A DNA stretch of 46,318 nt from Rhodospirillaceae bacterium. Lineage in GTDB: Bacteria > Pseudomonadota > Alphaproteobacteria > TMED109. This document shows positions 23,647 to 32,082 of the stretch, piece after piece (positions within the stretch are counted from its first letter, which is position 1; every line of letters starts with the position of its first letter). The notes beneath the pieces were generated by a model, which did no database searches, was not told where the DNA came from, and saw nothing but the letters and a program-made list of their open reading frames with translations. The stretch spans positions 1 to 46,318 of the forward strand of contig CACHHO010000005.1 of assembly GCA_902579545.1 (NCBI GenBank), read 5' to 3'. A program made the position numbers and the translations under genes.

Positions 23647-24137
23647 ATGAAAAATTTTTTATACTATTTATCTTCTTAAATTTATTTTTATTTAAAACTT
23701 TATATTCAGCTCAGCTTACCTTCGAAGTCGGAGGAAAATTTGAAGTGACTCACTTTAATCAAGTATCTCCTGATTATTCGTTTATGACTATTCAGAATAG
23801 TTGGACTATGACAACTAATACTCCTCATGTAGCTTATGGTACTTGTTCTGGAACTATAAAAACAAAATCAAAAGAACAAGTTTATGATTTAATGTGTAAT
23901 GGTAAATATAAAGATTACCAGTTTTTTGCAGCTTTTGACTATAAAGCTACTGGAGATGTTTTAACAGCTGGAACATCAGAATTCTCATGGATATCTGGTA
24001 CTGGTCCTTGGAGTGAGTTAGTAGGAGTTAAGTGCTTAGGAGCGTTAGTACAATTAGGTGAGGAACATTACATATGGAAGGGGAAGTGTAATGTATCTGA
24101 AAAAACATTTGAACGTTTCTCTAATTTCACAGAATGA
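23647..24137 (+). pseudogene. exported WxD-GYG relative (WTMTTN subtype), frameshifted in the signal peptide
   Basis: The ATG at 23647 starts a signal peptide, but an AAAAATTTTTT tract is one base short and the frame closes after 10 codons. One extra T would join it to FILFIFLNLFLFKTLYSAQ and the complete mature domain, which is open from 23649. Motifs: NSWTMTTNTPHVAYGTCSG, GTGPWSELVGVKCLGA, KCNVSEKTFERF. It may be a sequencing slip or a real mutation. The alternative start is GTG 23745 with no signal peptide. Paralogue at 28937-29425. The TGA stop lies inside repeat A. Confidence 0.72.
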
Positions 24138-24235
24138 ATCATATTAGCGTTTTAAGTTCTTTGGCTTCTTATTAATCAATTTTAGGTACATCGGATACCA
24201 AATAAGCTTTAAAGAAACTGTTATATAGCATCATA
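24133..24235 (+). repeat. repeat family A with compensatory stem
   Basis: GAATGAATCATATTAGCG, then stem AGTTCTTT (24155-24162) opposite AAAGAAACT (24211-24219), replacing AGAGTCGT/ACGACTCT of other copies. The inner GGTA-CATCGGA-TACC hairpin is kept. Confidence 0.82.
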
Positions 24236-24414
24236 AATTTATAGTTTAGAAAAATATATTTTTAAAAAATAAAATAGACTTTTATCAAATAAATTTAACC
24301 TCAGTAAGACTAGATTTTTCAAAGCTTAATCAAATATAACTATTTCAATTTTTTCTTTCTTGCTTTACTTCTTTAAATATAATATTTTTTTATTTGCTAG
24401 GAAAATAATAATAA

Positions 24415-24624
24415 ATGGCTTGGGTGTATTATATAATAATTTGGTTAATAAGCTTTTGTATTCCAATTTTTTGTTTTCAGTGGTTTTTGTCAAATAGATA
24501 TAACCTTGATGAAAATACATTTGATGCTAATCAAATACTTAGGTTCTTATCAATCTACATATTTACTATGGTATTTGCTACTTTAGTATGTATCTTCTTT
24601 GCCATTTTACTAGGATTAAAATAA
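24415..24624 (+). CDS. small two-helix membrane protein
   Basis: 69 aa with hydrophobic segments at about 3-22 and 42-66 and an Asn/Asp-rich loop between. No known family. It ends close to a family A repeat. No Shine-Dalgarno. Confidence 0.55.
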   Translation: MAWVYYIIIWLISFCIPIFCFQWFLSNRYNLDENTFDANQILRFLSIYIFTMVFATLVCIFFAILLGLK

Positions 24625-24635
24625 TAATACGAATA

Positions 24636-24755
24636 TTTGCTTATAGAATAAATTCATATTAGCGTTTTAAGAGTCTCAGCATACATGTAAATGTATTTTA
24701 GGTACATTATATCTAATAGGCTTTAACAACTCTGTATGATACTAATATGGAATCT
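24636..24755 (+). repeat. repeat family A
   Basis: GCTTATAGAATAAATTCATA then TTAGCG, AGAGT opposite ACTCT, the AGGTA-TATCT inner hairpin with one G-U pair, and the TACTAATATGGAATCT end. Confidence 0.78.
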
Positions 24756-24854
24756 ATTTATTACATTTATACTAGACTGTTTTTTATTAAAGAAGGCAAT
24801 ATTTAAGAAAAATAAAGACTGTGATGTTTCTAATTAATAGACTAGTAGAGACTA

Positions 24855-25412
24855 TTAATTAAAAGTATGTCTAACTGAAAAGGCACCTCTGATTTCTCCT
24901 AAATTAAAACCAATTGCTTTATCATTAGGATAATTTATTTTTATTTGTTTTAGAACTTTTTTACTAACATTATCGCCATGACAATTTAAACATACTTCTT
25001 TTACAGGTATAGCCTTTATATAAGTAAATGTTTTTTCTTTATAATTAGTTATAGTTTGCTTAAATACTAAATCATTAAATTCAATACCAGATTGGAGTTT
25101 TTCTTCAAAACTCTTTAATATTAATTCTTCTTTCTTAGTAGGTTTGTTCGCGGGATTTCTATATTTTAAACTTATTCTCTTTATAGAAGTTTTTTCTGTG
25201 TTATTAAGCATTGTTAAGTCTTGAGCCTGAGAACTACATATTTTTATTGCTTCAACTATATTGCCATCTTTAAGAGCTGTTTGAAGTGTATTCTTTAAGT
25301 TTTTCATGGTTTTATTAATTATCTCAATTATTAATTCTTCTTGATAATTGCTATCAGTATCACTTTTAAGATGAAAAATGAAAAGAGATAATAAGATAAT
25401 TAATATTTTCAT
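24855..25412 (-). CDS. exported Tll0287-like (DUF3365) heme-domain protein
   Basis: 185 aa from the ATG at 25412; the 26 codons upstream look untranslated. Signal peptide 1-14. Helical region with KICSSQAQ, SLKYRNPANKPTKKEELIL, KAIPVKEVCLNCHG at about 134-146 (c-type heme CxxCH at 141-145) and NYPNDKAIGFNLGEIRGAFS at 160-179. This matches DUF3365/Tll0287-type sensor-like heme domains, here free-standing in the periplasm, perhaps as a redox or gas sensor. TATAAT lies 9 nt upstream of the ATG. Confidence 0.85.
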   Translation of the reverse strand: MKILIILLSLFIFHLKSDTDSNYQEELIIEIINKTMKNLKNTLQTALKDGNIVEAIKICSSQAQDLTMLNNTEKTSIKRISLKYRNPANKPTKKEELILKSFEEKLQSGIEFNDLVFKQTITNYKEKTFTYIKAIPVKEVCLNCHGDNVSKKVLKQIKINYPNDKAIGFNLGEIRGAFSVRHTFN

Positions 25413-25502
25413 AATACTTTTATTATATGTTTTTGCTAATATTCGACAACTAATAGTTGTTTGATAAAACATATAATCTTTGTTTATCAAATATGAGCTT
25501 TA

Positions 25503-25522
25503 ATGATTCATATTAGCGTTCC
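25503..25522 (+). repeat. repeat family A edge fused to the integrase remnant
   Basis: ATGATTCATATTAGCGTT is the start of family A; instead of the usual stem it runs into integrase-like sequence. This shows the two repeat types have recombined or share a boundary. Confidence 0.6.
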
Positions 25523-25612
25523 AATTCAATTGGAGAGTTGGTATAAAGAATAGAAGAGCCCCTACTCTTTCTAAAACCTTCACATGTAGACCTGATGTAA
25601 TAAAATGTTCTA
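25523..25612 (+). pseudogene. integrase N-terminal remnant
   Basis: In one open frame: NWRVGIKNRRAPTLSKTFTC then RPDVIKC. NRRAPTLSKTFT is identical to the remnant at 7212, and Trp is encoded by TGG here, showing what the TGA replaced there. The DNA is only about 90 bp long and lacks any catalytic part. Confidence 0.65.
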
Positions 25613-25657
25613 TAAATTCAGAGATATTAAGATATTAATTGAGCAAAAAGTAGTTAA

Positions 25658-26155
25658 TTAAATACCATTTAATAATGTTTTTAATTTTTTACTTCCTTTA
25701 CCACCAATGTCATAGCTTGCGATTTCCTCCTTATTAGAGGTATCGTTACCAACTATTATTAATCCAATCATTCCCATAATACTATGAGGTGAGCATACGT
25801 ATAAATAAATACCGGGAATATTAAATTTAATGGAAACTTCTCTATTAATATATGATTTAGGAGGGATTTCAAAACTTTCAGGTCCAGCAACAAACTCAAC
25901 ATTATGTCCTCCATCTTTAGGTAACCATTTAACTGTATCTCCTACTTTTATATTTACTACATCTTGACTGTATACCATTCTTTCTCCATCTTCTCTTGTA
26001 TTAAGCATATCTATAGTAATTTCAGCCGTACCCCCTGCATCAGAGTTAGAAATTTCTTCTTTTGTTTCGTTTTGATTATTCTTAGAACTATTATCACAGC
26101 CAGATATTAGTAGTCCTATAAAAAAAGTTAATATTAAATAATATTTATTAAACAT
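25658..26155 (-). CDS. lipoprotein cupredoxin (pseudoazurin-like)
   Basis: 165 aa. Lipobox LLISGC with Cys20, then an Asn/Lys linker to about residue 42. Copper ligands His84 in GGHNVEF, Cys121 and His124 in CSPHSIMGM, and Met129; the C-PH-xxM-GM spacing matches pseudoazurin. Likely a periplasmic, membrane-anchored electron carrier or copper-binding protein. The first 42 residues and upstream DNA are nearly the same as those of the unrelated protein at 33645. Confidence 0.88.
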   Translation of the reverse strand: MFNKYYLILTFFIGLLISGCDNSSKNNQNETKEEISNSDAGGTAEITIDMLNTREDGERMVYSQDVVNIKVGDTVKWLPKDGGHNVEFVAGPESFEIPPKSYINREVSIKFNIPGIYLYVCSPHSIMGMIGLIIVGNDTSNKEEIASYDIGGKGSKKLKTLLNGI

Positions 26156-26249
26156 TTATTTCTTTCCCCAAAAATAGAATTAAATAATATAAATCAAGCA
26201 ATATACTATAACTGAGCAATAAATCAAACGTCTAATATTGAATATAAAA

Positions 26250-26365
26250 TAATTTATATCAGCTTTTTAAGAGACGCGGATTCATGTAAATCATTTTAGG
26301 TATATATCCCTTCCAAATAAGCTTTAACGACTCTGTATAATTCTTATATAAGATTCATATACGGT
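26250..26365 (+). repeat. repeat family A
   Basis: Begins TTTATATCAGCTTTTTAAGA; stem AGAGACG opposite CGACTCT with one mismatch; AGGTATATATCCCTTCC inner loop; TTATATAAGATTC end. Located upstream of the lipoprotein gene, and with the 34268 copy in the same relative position. Confidence 0.75.
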
Positions 26366-26516
26366 ATGGATGCTAGATTATTTTCAATCCTCTCTTTCTA
26401 TCCAACTCCTATAAACAGATAAGGATAGAATGAATTAATTAAGTTATTATTTTCTTATGAAAATTACATACTCAATAATCTTGTATATATTTTGTATATA
26501 AATATAATCCTATAAT

Positions 26517-27383
26517 ATGAAGTCAATAGATAAATATCCATTATTAGTAAGCAGTGATTGGTTAGAAAAGAATCTTAATGCACCTCATCTTAGAATTTTT
26601 GATTGTACAGTTTGGTTAAAACCCCAAAATAATAAAATTTATAAAATTTTTTCAGGTAAATCTGATTATGATAAAGAACATATCCCTAACTCAGATTTTC
26701 TAGATGTATTAGAATTATCAGATAAACATTCTGAGTACGATTTTATGATGCCAGTTTTAGAAGTATTTTCGAACTTTATGTCTCTAAAAGGCGTAGGCCC
26801 GAAAACACATGTAATTTTATATAGCAGAGAAAATATGCAGTGGGCTACAAGAGTTTGGTGGATGTTAAAGTCAGTGAATTTTTTAAATGTTTCTATTTTA
26901 AATGGTGGCTTTGATAGGTGGAAGTTAGAAAATAAAGCAGTTTCTAAACTTCCTGTAACATATCCAAAGAATGACTTTAGAGGCAAAAATCAATCAGGTT
27001 TTTTCTGTAATAAAGAAGAAATATTAGATAATATTGATAATAAGAAAGTACTTATAATCAATGCTTTAAGAAAAACTCTTCATTTTGGTATAGAGAATAT
27101 TAATTACGGCAGGCCAGGACACATAAAAAATAGTATTAATATTCCTGGTACTGAAATGATAGATAAAAAAACCTATTTATATAAATCAACTAAAGAGCTT
27201 AAAAAAATGTTTAACAAATATAATCTTTTTAATAAGGAAAAGGTAATTGCATACTGCGGTGGTGGTATTGCAGCTACAAATTTAGCGTTTGCTATTAAAA
27301 TGACAGGTTTTAAAAATATTACTATTTATGATGCATCACTTAATGAGTGGGCAAAGGATAACAGATTACCTCTAGAAATTTAA
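26517..27383 (+). CDS. two-domain rhodanese (3-mercaptopyruvate/thiosulfate sulfurtransferase)
   Basis: 288 aa with tandem rhodanese domains (about 8-140 and 165-285). The first lacks the Cys (LYSRENMQWATRVWW); the second has Cys247 in AYCGGGIAATN. SseA-like length. The loop CGGGIAA differs from both CGSGVTA (MST) and CRKGVTA (TST), so substrate preference cannot be read. Transfers sulfane sulfur to a thiol acceptor. TATAAT ends 8 nt before the ATG with TTGTAT 16 bp upstream: near-leaderless. Weak hairpin TAGAAG/CTTCTA follows at about 27392. Confidence 0.9.
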   Translation: MKSIDKYPLLVSSDWLEKNLNAPHLRIFDCTVWLKPQNNKIYKIFSGKSDYDKEHIPNSDFLDVLELSDKHSEYDFMMPVLEVFSNFMSLKGVGPKTHVILYSRENMQWATRVWWMLKSVNFLNVSILNGGFDRWKLENKAVSKLPVTYPKNDFRGKNQSGFFCNKEEILDNIDNKKVLIINALRKTLHFGIENINYGRPGHIKNSINIPGTEMIDKKTYLYKSTKELKKMFNKYNLFNKEKVIAYCGGGIAATNLAFAIKMTGFKNITIYDASLNEWAKDNRLPLEI

Positions 27384-27473
27384 AAAACCTTAGAAGCTTT
27401 TTTGTCTAATAGACTTCTAGTTAAGATAATTCCTAAAGGAAACTTTAAAGGCTTTGCAAATAAACCTAATAAT

Positions 27474-27833
27474 TTAGTTTTTATAAGCAGTTAAAATTAA
27501 TCTTATAGAATACCCATAAAATACTCCTAGCCACAATACACTATTAGCTTCCATTAAACCTTTAAAATCAAGGTTTGTATTTGCAAATTGTGTGCTCATA
27601 CCTATGAGGCCAATTAAAAGAGCTAACCAACCTGCGTAAACTGCGCCATTTCCAAATTCAACAAGTTTATTTACTTTATTAGAAAAGGAATATGCGGTGG
27701 CAATAACTAACACAATAATTAAGGATGGAATATCAAAAAAAAGCATTGGCATATCAACTACTTTACCTACTTCAAAGCAAGCTCCCGCAAGCATTATAAA
27801 TATTATAAAAGGGCTTATTATTTTTTTTATCAT
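27474..27833 (-). CDS. small membrane protein, MotA-like N-terminus
   Basis: 119 aa with hydrophobic segments at about 3-24, 30-48, 63-84 and 92-115. DMPMLFFDIPSLIIVLV resembles the first membrane segment of MotA/TolQ-type proteins, but the protein is too short for a motor subunit. Shine-Dalgarno-like GGAGGT upstream. Function unknown. Confidence 0.6.
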   Translation of the reverse strand: MIKKIISPFIIFIMLAGACFEVGKVVDMPMLFFDIPSLIIVLVIATAYSFSNKVNKLVEFGNGAVYAGWLALLIGLIGMSTQFANTNLDFKGLMEANSVLWLGVFYGYSIRLILTAYKN

Positions 27834-27963
27834 ATATTACCTCCAAAAAATATTAAATTATAATAATAAAATAAATAAATGCAAATGATTCTATTATCAT
27901 AAATTATATTATAGATTAGTTTATTTACTAATTTATATTTCATTTTGCCATTGAATATTTTTT

Positions 27964-28042
27964 TGCTAAGTGGTGGAAGTCTCCGGCCTTGATAGCCGGC
28001 AAAAATGCAAAATTTTCGTTGTTGAGAGTTCCACCCTTAGCA
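27964..28042 (+). pseudogene. tRNA-Ser-like element with rebuilt end stem
   Basis: GCTAAGTGGTGGAAGTCTCC, CCGGC-CTTGATA-GCCGG (anticodon TGA) and a T-arm-like GAGAGTTCCACCC resemble tRNA-Ser at lower identity. The ends form a perfect 7-bp stem TGCTAAG (27964-27970)/CTTAGCA (28036-28042), which uses the bases aligned to the D-arm. No CCA and no room for a normal D-arm, so not a normal tRNA. Confidence 0.5.
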
Positions 28043-28100
28043 CTATATCATAATTACTTTAAAATATTTATATTTAAAGTTAGAATTTTATTGTTTTTGT

Positions 28101-28700
28101 ATGATTAAGATTTGGAAAAAATATCTTATAAACGCTTTAAAGTTATTTTTAGAAATATCTCTTAATACGAATTATTTTAAATTAAAAATAGTCTTATTCT
28201 TTATAGCAATAAATATTCTTTTTTACTGGGTTGCTATGATTGCAGCATTTCCAGAACTTATATTTGGTAATAATAGTTTAGAATATTTTTTACTGCAATT
28301 TCCTGTTGGTATACTAGGAGGTTTTTTTGATAGCCTATCTTTAATAATAACGATTTATATGATTAAAAGAGCAATTATTAGTTACTCAAGCTTTATGTAT
28401 CTAGCCCATTTATCTGTTGATTTATTAATTGCTGCCATTGCTACTATGTGGGTACTATTTGTTTTTATTTTTTCAGGATGGCTAACCAGTTTTTTAATAT
28501 TAAATCCAGAAAACTTAGTTTTACGGAAGGATACATATGAGGAAAGAGTACTTTCAGCAATTAATAATCCTACAGGGAAAAGTGAAATTAAAAATATTTT
28601 TTTTGGAATAGTTATGGGATTATCAGCTATGTTACCAACACTTTTTCATTTATACTTATTTTTAAAGTCTATTAAAACCTTTTTGAAAATAAAAAATTAA
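28101..28700 (+). CDS. hypothetical multi-pass membrane protein
   Basis: 199 aa with four or five membrane segments (about 27-50, 64-88, 112-136, 170-192). Contains FPVGILGGFFDSLSLIITIY, which resembles no family I know. It lies between the tRNA-like element and a family B repeat, so it may be cargo. No ribosome binding site. Confidence 0.65.
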   Translation: MIKIWKKYLINALKLFLEISLNTNYFKLKIVLFFIAINILFYWVAMIAAFPELIFGNNSLEYFLLQFPVGILGGFFDSLSLIITIYMIKRAIISYSSFMYLAHLSVDLLIAAIATMWVLFVFIFSGWLTSFLILNPENLVLRKDTYEERVLSAINNPTGKSEIKNIFFGIVMGLSAMLPTLFHLYLFLKSIKTFLKIKN

Positions 28701-28711
28701 TAAATCGGTAT

Positions 28712-28880
28712 TCTAAACATTGAATAACTTATTTGAATCAATTAAGGACCAGAGAAATATTTAATGCAACCATTAATAAACATTCCTATGGATGTTAGAG
28801 TTCGTATAAGAAATTGAAGAGCCTTTAATCTTTTATAACCTCCAAGCGTAAAGCTATACTATGAAATGGGTAAAAGAAAG
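28712..28880 (+). pseudogene. integrase remnant, highly decayed (family B)
   Basis: ATTGAATAACTTATTTGAAT, AAGGACCAGAGA and an ATG at 28762 followed by MDVRVRIRN, then stops. Aligns along its length with 7157-7345 (RVRIGNRRAP region) but has many changes and two or more stops. Third copy of the integrase N-terminus. Confidence 0.6.
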
Positions 28881-28936
28881 TGATGCATTAATTGCAAAGA
28901 AAACAATTTAATCAATGAGATAATTGATAAAGTTAT

Positions 28937-29425
28937 TTAATTTTTGTTAGGGATATAATTTAATATACGTTCAAATGTTTTATCAGGAATATTACATACT
29001 CCCTTCCATATATAATGTTGGTCTTCTAATTCAATGTATGCTCCCATACATTTCTGACCTATTAGCTCTTCAAAAGGGCCTTTTGCAGATACTATTGTAA
29101 AACCTGACGTAGCTGCTCCAAGCTCACCTTTTGCTATATCATTAAAAGATGCATGCCAATAAGCGTCTTTGTTTTTTCCATGACACATGATGTCATTAAC
29201 TTGATTACCGGATTTAAATTTAATTATACCAGAACAATCTCCCTGAAACACATGCGGTGTATTAGTAGTCATGGTCCAAAAATTTTGATAAGTTATAAAT
29301 AAATTTTCTTTATCAACTTGATAAGTTCCATGATATTTATATGTTCCTCCAACATCCATAGTTAGTTGAGCAGTAAAGGAAATAGAAGATAAAACAATAA
29401 ATAAAATTGATAGTAAATATTTCAT
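28937..29425 (-). CDS. exported WxD-GYG relative (WTMTTN subtype)
   Basis: 162 aa; signal peptide 1-18. Motifs: YQNFWTMTTNTPHVFQGDCS at about 45-64, GFTIVSAKGPFEELIGQKCM, HYIWKGVCNIPDKTFERI at the end. Closest relative is the frameshifted copy at 23647; together they form a subtype with TMTTNTPH in place of KDSLGDYG. Strong AAGGAG before the ATG. The C-terminal CNIPDKTFER echoes the KCNIS tail of other members. Confidence 0.8.
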   Translation of the reverse strand: MKYLLSILFIVLSSISFTAQLTMDVGGTYKYHGTYQVDKENLFITYQNFWTMTTNTPHVFQGDCSGIIKFKSGNQVNDIMCHGKNKDAYWHASFNDIAKGELGAATSGFTIVSAKGPFEELIGQKCMGAYIELEDQHYIWKGVCNIPDKTFERILNYIPNKN

Positions 29426-29496
29426 AAATACTCCTTAGATAAATTTATCATATAAGAAAGTAAAATATTCTCAATAAGATTGTATATTTTATAAAG

Positions 29497-29600
29497 TCAT
29501 CTCAACTTTGATACATCATGTGTATGTAAAATAGATGTCTTTGACAACTTTAGCATCACTTCATCTTTTAATTGGAAGTTAAGGCAAGATAATAGGTTAT
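29497..29600 (+). repeat. decayed family B/C mosaic
   Basis: TCATCTCAACTTTGATACAT, TGTATGTAAAATAGATGTCT, TCACTTCATC and TAATAGGTTATTCTATTTCT can be aligned loosely to the 21300 and 21373 copies. Confidence 0.4.
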
Positions 29601-29682
29601 TCTATTTCTTTATAATTTTACAAAAAACAATTGATGAATTAAATTATAATTGAAAAAAGTAAATAATATTTTTGGAATTATA

Positions 29683-30306
29683 ATGCTAACTATATATGGA
29701 AGAAAGTCATCTGCTAATGTTCAAAAAGTTCATTGGATTTGCCTAGAAGGAAATTTAGAATTCAAAGCAATTAATATTGGAGGAAAATATGGAGGACATA
29801 ATTCTATGGAATTTAAACAGATTAATCCTAATAGCACTATTCCTGTCTTAAAAGATAATGATTTTATTATCTATGAATCAAATTCTATAATAAAATATAT
29901 TTCTGATAAATTTAATATAATCAAATCTAATAATCAAAAAAATGTTGCTTTGAATAATCAATGGATTGATTGGGCAAGTTTAGTTTTTGGGCTACAATGT
30001 GCAACATATACAGCACATAATATGCTTCTTCCCATTGAACAAAGAAATCCAAGCATAGCATCTGAAACAAAAAAAAAAATTATTACAAGTTTTGAAATAT
30101 TAAATAATCAACTTAATAAATATAATTTTATTCTAAATGACGAATTAAGTTTAGCTGATATCCCAATAGGCTGCTGGCTTCACAGGTGTGTTATTTTAGA
30201 CTTAAAGTTTTCTGAGTTTAAATCATTGGATAGATGGTATAGAAAATTAAAGGAAAATAAGGCTTTTCAGATTGCTGTAATGTCAGCCCCTCTACCTCCA
30301 AACTAG
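29683..30306 (+). CDS. glutathione S-transferase family protein
   Basis: 207 aa from the ATG at 29683, where MLTIYGRKSSANVQKVHW begins as GSTs do; a TTG 33 bp upstream is less likely. NPNSTIPVLKDNDFIIYESN is the cis-Pro plus Glu-Ser glutathione-binding segment (about 52-71). The helical C-terminal domain ends with LADIPIGCWLHR. Active-site Ser is probably in KSSANV. Likely conjugates or reduces an electrophile in the cytoplasm. Confidence 0.88.
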   Translation: MLTIYGRKSSANVQKVHWICLEGNLEFKAINIGGKYGGHNSMEFKQINPNSTIPVLKDNDFIIYESNSIIKYISDKFNIIKSNNQKNVALNNQWIDWASLVFGLQCATYTAHNMLLPIEQRNPSIASETKKKIITSFEILNNQLNKYNFILNDELSLADIPIGCWLHRCVILDLKFSEFKSLDRWYRKLKENKAFQIAVMSAPLPPN

Positions 30307-30467
30307 ATAAAATACTTTGTATTTTCTATATTAGCTTAATTAATCTATAAATTTTATTTAGTTAACTATTTATTACTTATTGTCCACAGATAATCTTCAT
30401 ATTTAACTAATTCTCTTTTGCCAGATAGCTAGATGAGTTATACTCCAGATATTAATTGAGGATAATT

Positions 30468-31484
30468 ATGAAAACATGGGAAGTTAAAGATTTAGGTTTA
30501 GATAATTTAACTTTAACCGAAAAGAATATAAGATCTATTGCAGATGATGAAGTTCTTGTGGAAATGAAAGCCGCTTCCTTAAACTATCGAGATCTTATTA
30601 TGATTGATGGAGGCTACGGTCCTATTGGTGGCAAACCACCTTTTATTCCTATTTCAGATGGTGCAGGAATGGTAAAAGAAGTTGGTAAAAGCATTAAAAA
30701 CTTTAAGGTAAGTGATGTTGTTATCCCTCCATTTTTTAAGGGCTGGGATTCAGGAAACATGAAGGATAACACAGTATTTTTATCATTGGGAGGTAAAGAA
30801 GACGGAGTTATGCAAGAATTTATGATATTTAAAGAAAATAATTTAGTTCATGCTCCGAGAGATTGGAGTTGTATTGAGGCTGCTACTTTACCTTGTGCTG
30901 CATTAACAGCCTGGAGAACTATAGTTACAGAAGGAAAGGTTAATAAGGACTCTATAGTTTTAGTTCAAGGATTAGGTGGCGTTTCTATATTTGCAATACA
31001 AATTGCTAAATTATTTAATGCTGAAGTTATTGCTACTACTTCCAGTAAAGAAAGAATGACAAAAGCAAAAGAAATAGGTGCAGATTATGTTATAAACTAT
31101 AATGAAGATATAGATTGGTCAAAAAAAGTTCAAGAAATTACTAATAAAAAAGGAGTTGATATTGTAGTTGAAGTTGGTGGAAGTAAAACTTTGGAAAAAT
31201 CAATTAAATGTTCAAAAACTGGAGCTGTTATTGGTATAATTGGAGTTTTATCGGGTGGAGTTGCAGAATTACCTATTGGTAGAGTTATATATAAAGCTTC
31301 AAGACTCATTGGAATTTCATGTGGAAATAAAATGGAATTAATAAATATGATTGAGAAATTTAATTCTTCAAATGCTAGACCAATTATAGATACTATTTTC
31401 AAGTTTTCAGATTTACCAAAGGCATTGAAATATATGAGCAAAGGGACTCATTTAGGAAAAATTGCTATAGATTTCGAAGACTAA
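30468..31484 (+). CDS. zinc-independent MDR alcohol dehydrogenase/quinone oxidoreductase
   Basis: 338 aa from the ATG at 30468 (GAGGATAATT ahead); the TTG at 30456 is possible. Catalytic-domain strands NYRDLIMIDGGYGP and PFIPISDGAGMVKEVG, then Rossmann VLVQGLGGVSIFAIQIAKLF. No structural Zn Cys cluster, as in NADPH:quinone reductases. Likely NADPH-dependent reduction of an enone or quinone. Solitary. Confidence 0.88.
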   Translation: MKTWEVKDLGLDNLTLTEKNIRSIADDEVLVEMKAASLNYRDLIMIDGGYGPIGGKPPFIPISDGAGMVKEVGKSIKNFKVSDVVIPPFFKGWDSGNMKDNTVFLSLGGKEDGVMQEFMIFKENNLVHAPRDWSCIEAATLPCAALTAWRTIVTEGKVNKDSIVLVQGLGGVSIFAIQIAKLFNAEVIATTSSKERMTKAKEIGADYVINYNEDIDWSKKVQEITNKKGVDIVVEVGGSKTLEKSIKCSKTGAVIGIIGVLSGGVAELPIGRVIYKASRLIGISCGNKMELINMIEKFNSSNARPIIDTIFKFSDLPKALKYMSKGTHLGKIAIDFED

Positions 31485-31541
31485 TAATAAAATTTATTGG
31501 TTTATATGATACTAATAATTCTTATGTAAATATTATTTTAG

Positions 31542-31994
31542 TTATTCTTCTAGTTTGCACTTAATTTTAGAATGAGAAGCACCCTCATCAAATTCTACAT
31601 AAGCCAAAGTACAATGAGTTCCTATTAATTTTTTCCAACTACCTGTTCCCCCAACAAAAACAACTTTTGTTAAAATTTCTTTTTCAGTACCTTTTGTAGT
31701 TTTATTATTTTTTAAAATAGCATGTGCAATATTCTCTCCCTCTCTAAATTCACATATTATATTAAATAAGGTTTCTTTATTATAAATTTCTGTAGTACCA
31801 TCGCATTCTGTATTACCATAAATATTATTATTAGTTTTAAATACTCCATTACTACTGTAAATTCTAAAAAAATTATTTTCGTCTATGTCATATACTTTTA
31901 CTTTTTCTTTTCCATAAACATCTATTATAAAGTCTGTTGCTAATAATAGATTACATATGGAAGCAAAAATAAAAAAAATTATGAAATATTTCAT
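31542..31994 (-). CDS. exported small WxD-GYG family protein, diverged
   Basis: 150 aa; signal peptide about 1-19 (cut near LLA). Motif block is weakened to FKTNNNIYGNTECDGT, but ICEFREGENIAH, FVGGTGSWKKLIGTHC, and a final KCKLEE remain. TATATT ends exactly 6 nt before the ATG with TTGTTA 16 bp upstream, the leaderless pattern. A useful outlier for aligning the family. Confidence 0.75.
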   Translation of the reverse strand: MKYFIIFFIFASICNLLLATDFIIDVYGKEKVKVYDIDENNFFRIYSSNGVFKTNNNIYGNTECDGTTEIYNKETLFNIICEFREGENIAHAILKNNKTTKGTEKEILTKVVFVGGTGSWKKLIGTHCTLAYVEFDEGASHSKIKCKLEE

Positions 31995-32000
31995 GTATTA

Positions 32001-32028
32001 AATATATATTTTTACACTATTATAACAA
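32001..32028 (-). promoter_or_regulatory. sigma70-like promoter, leaderless type
   Basis: -35 TTGTTA (32023-32028), 16-bp spacer, -10 TATATT (32001-32006), 6 nt to the ATG at 31994. Confidence 0.55.
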
Positions 32029-32082
32029 CTGGTAATTAGAAGCCCTATTCAAGAATTTAAATAGTTATTCAATAATTTCTTA

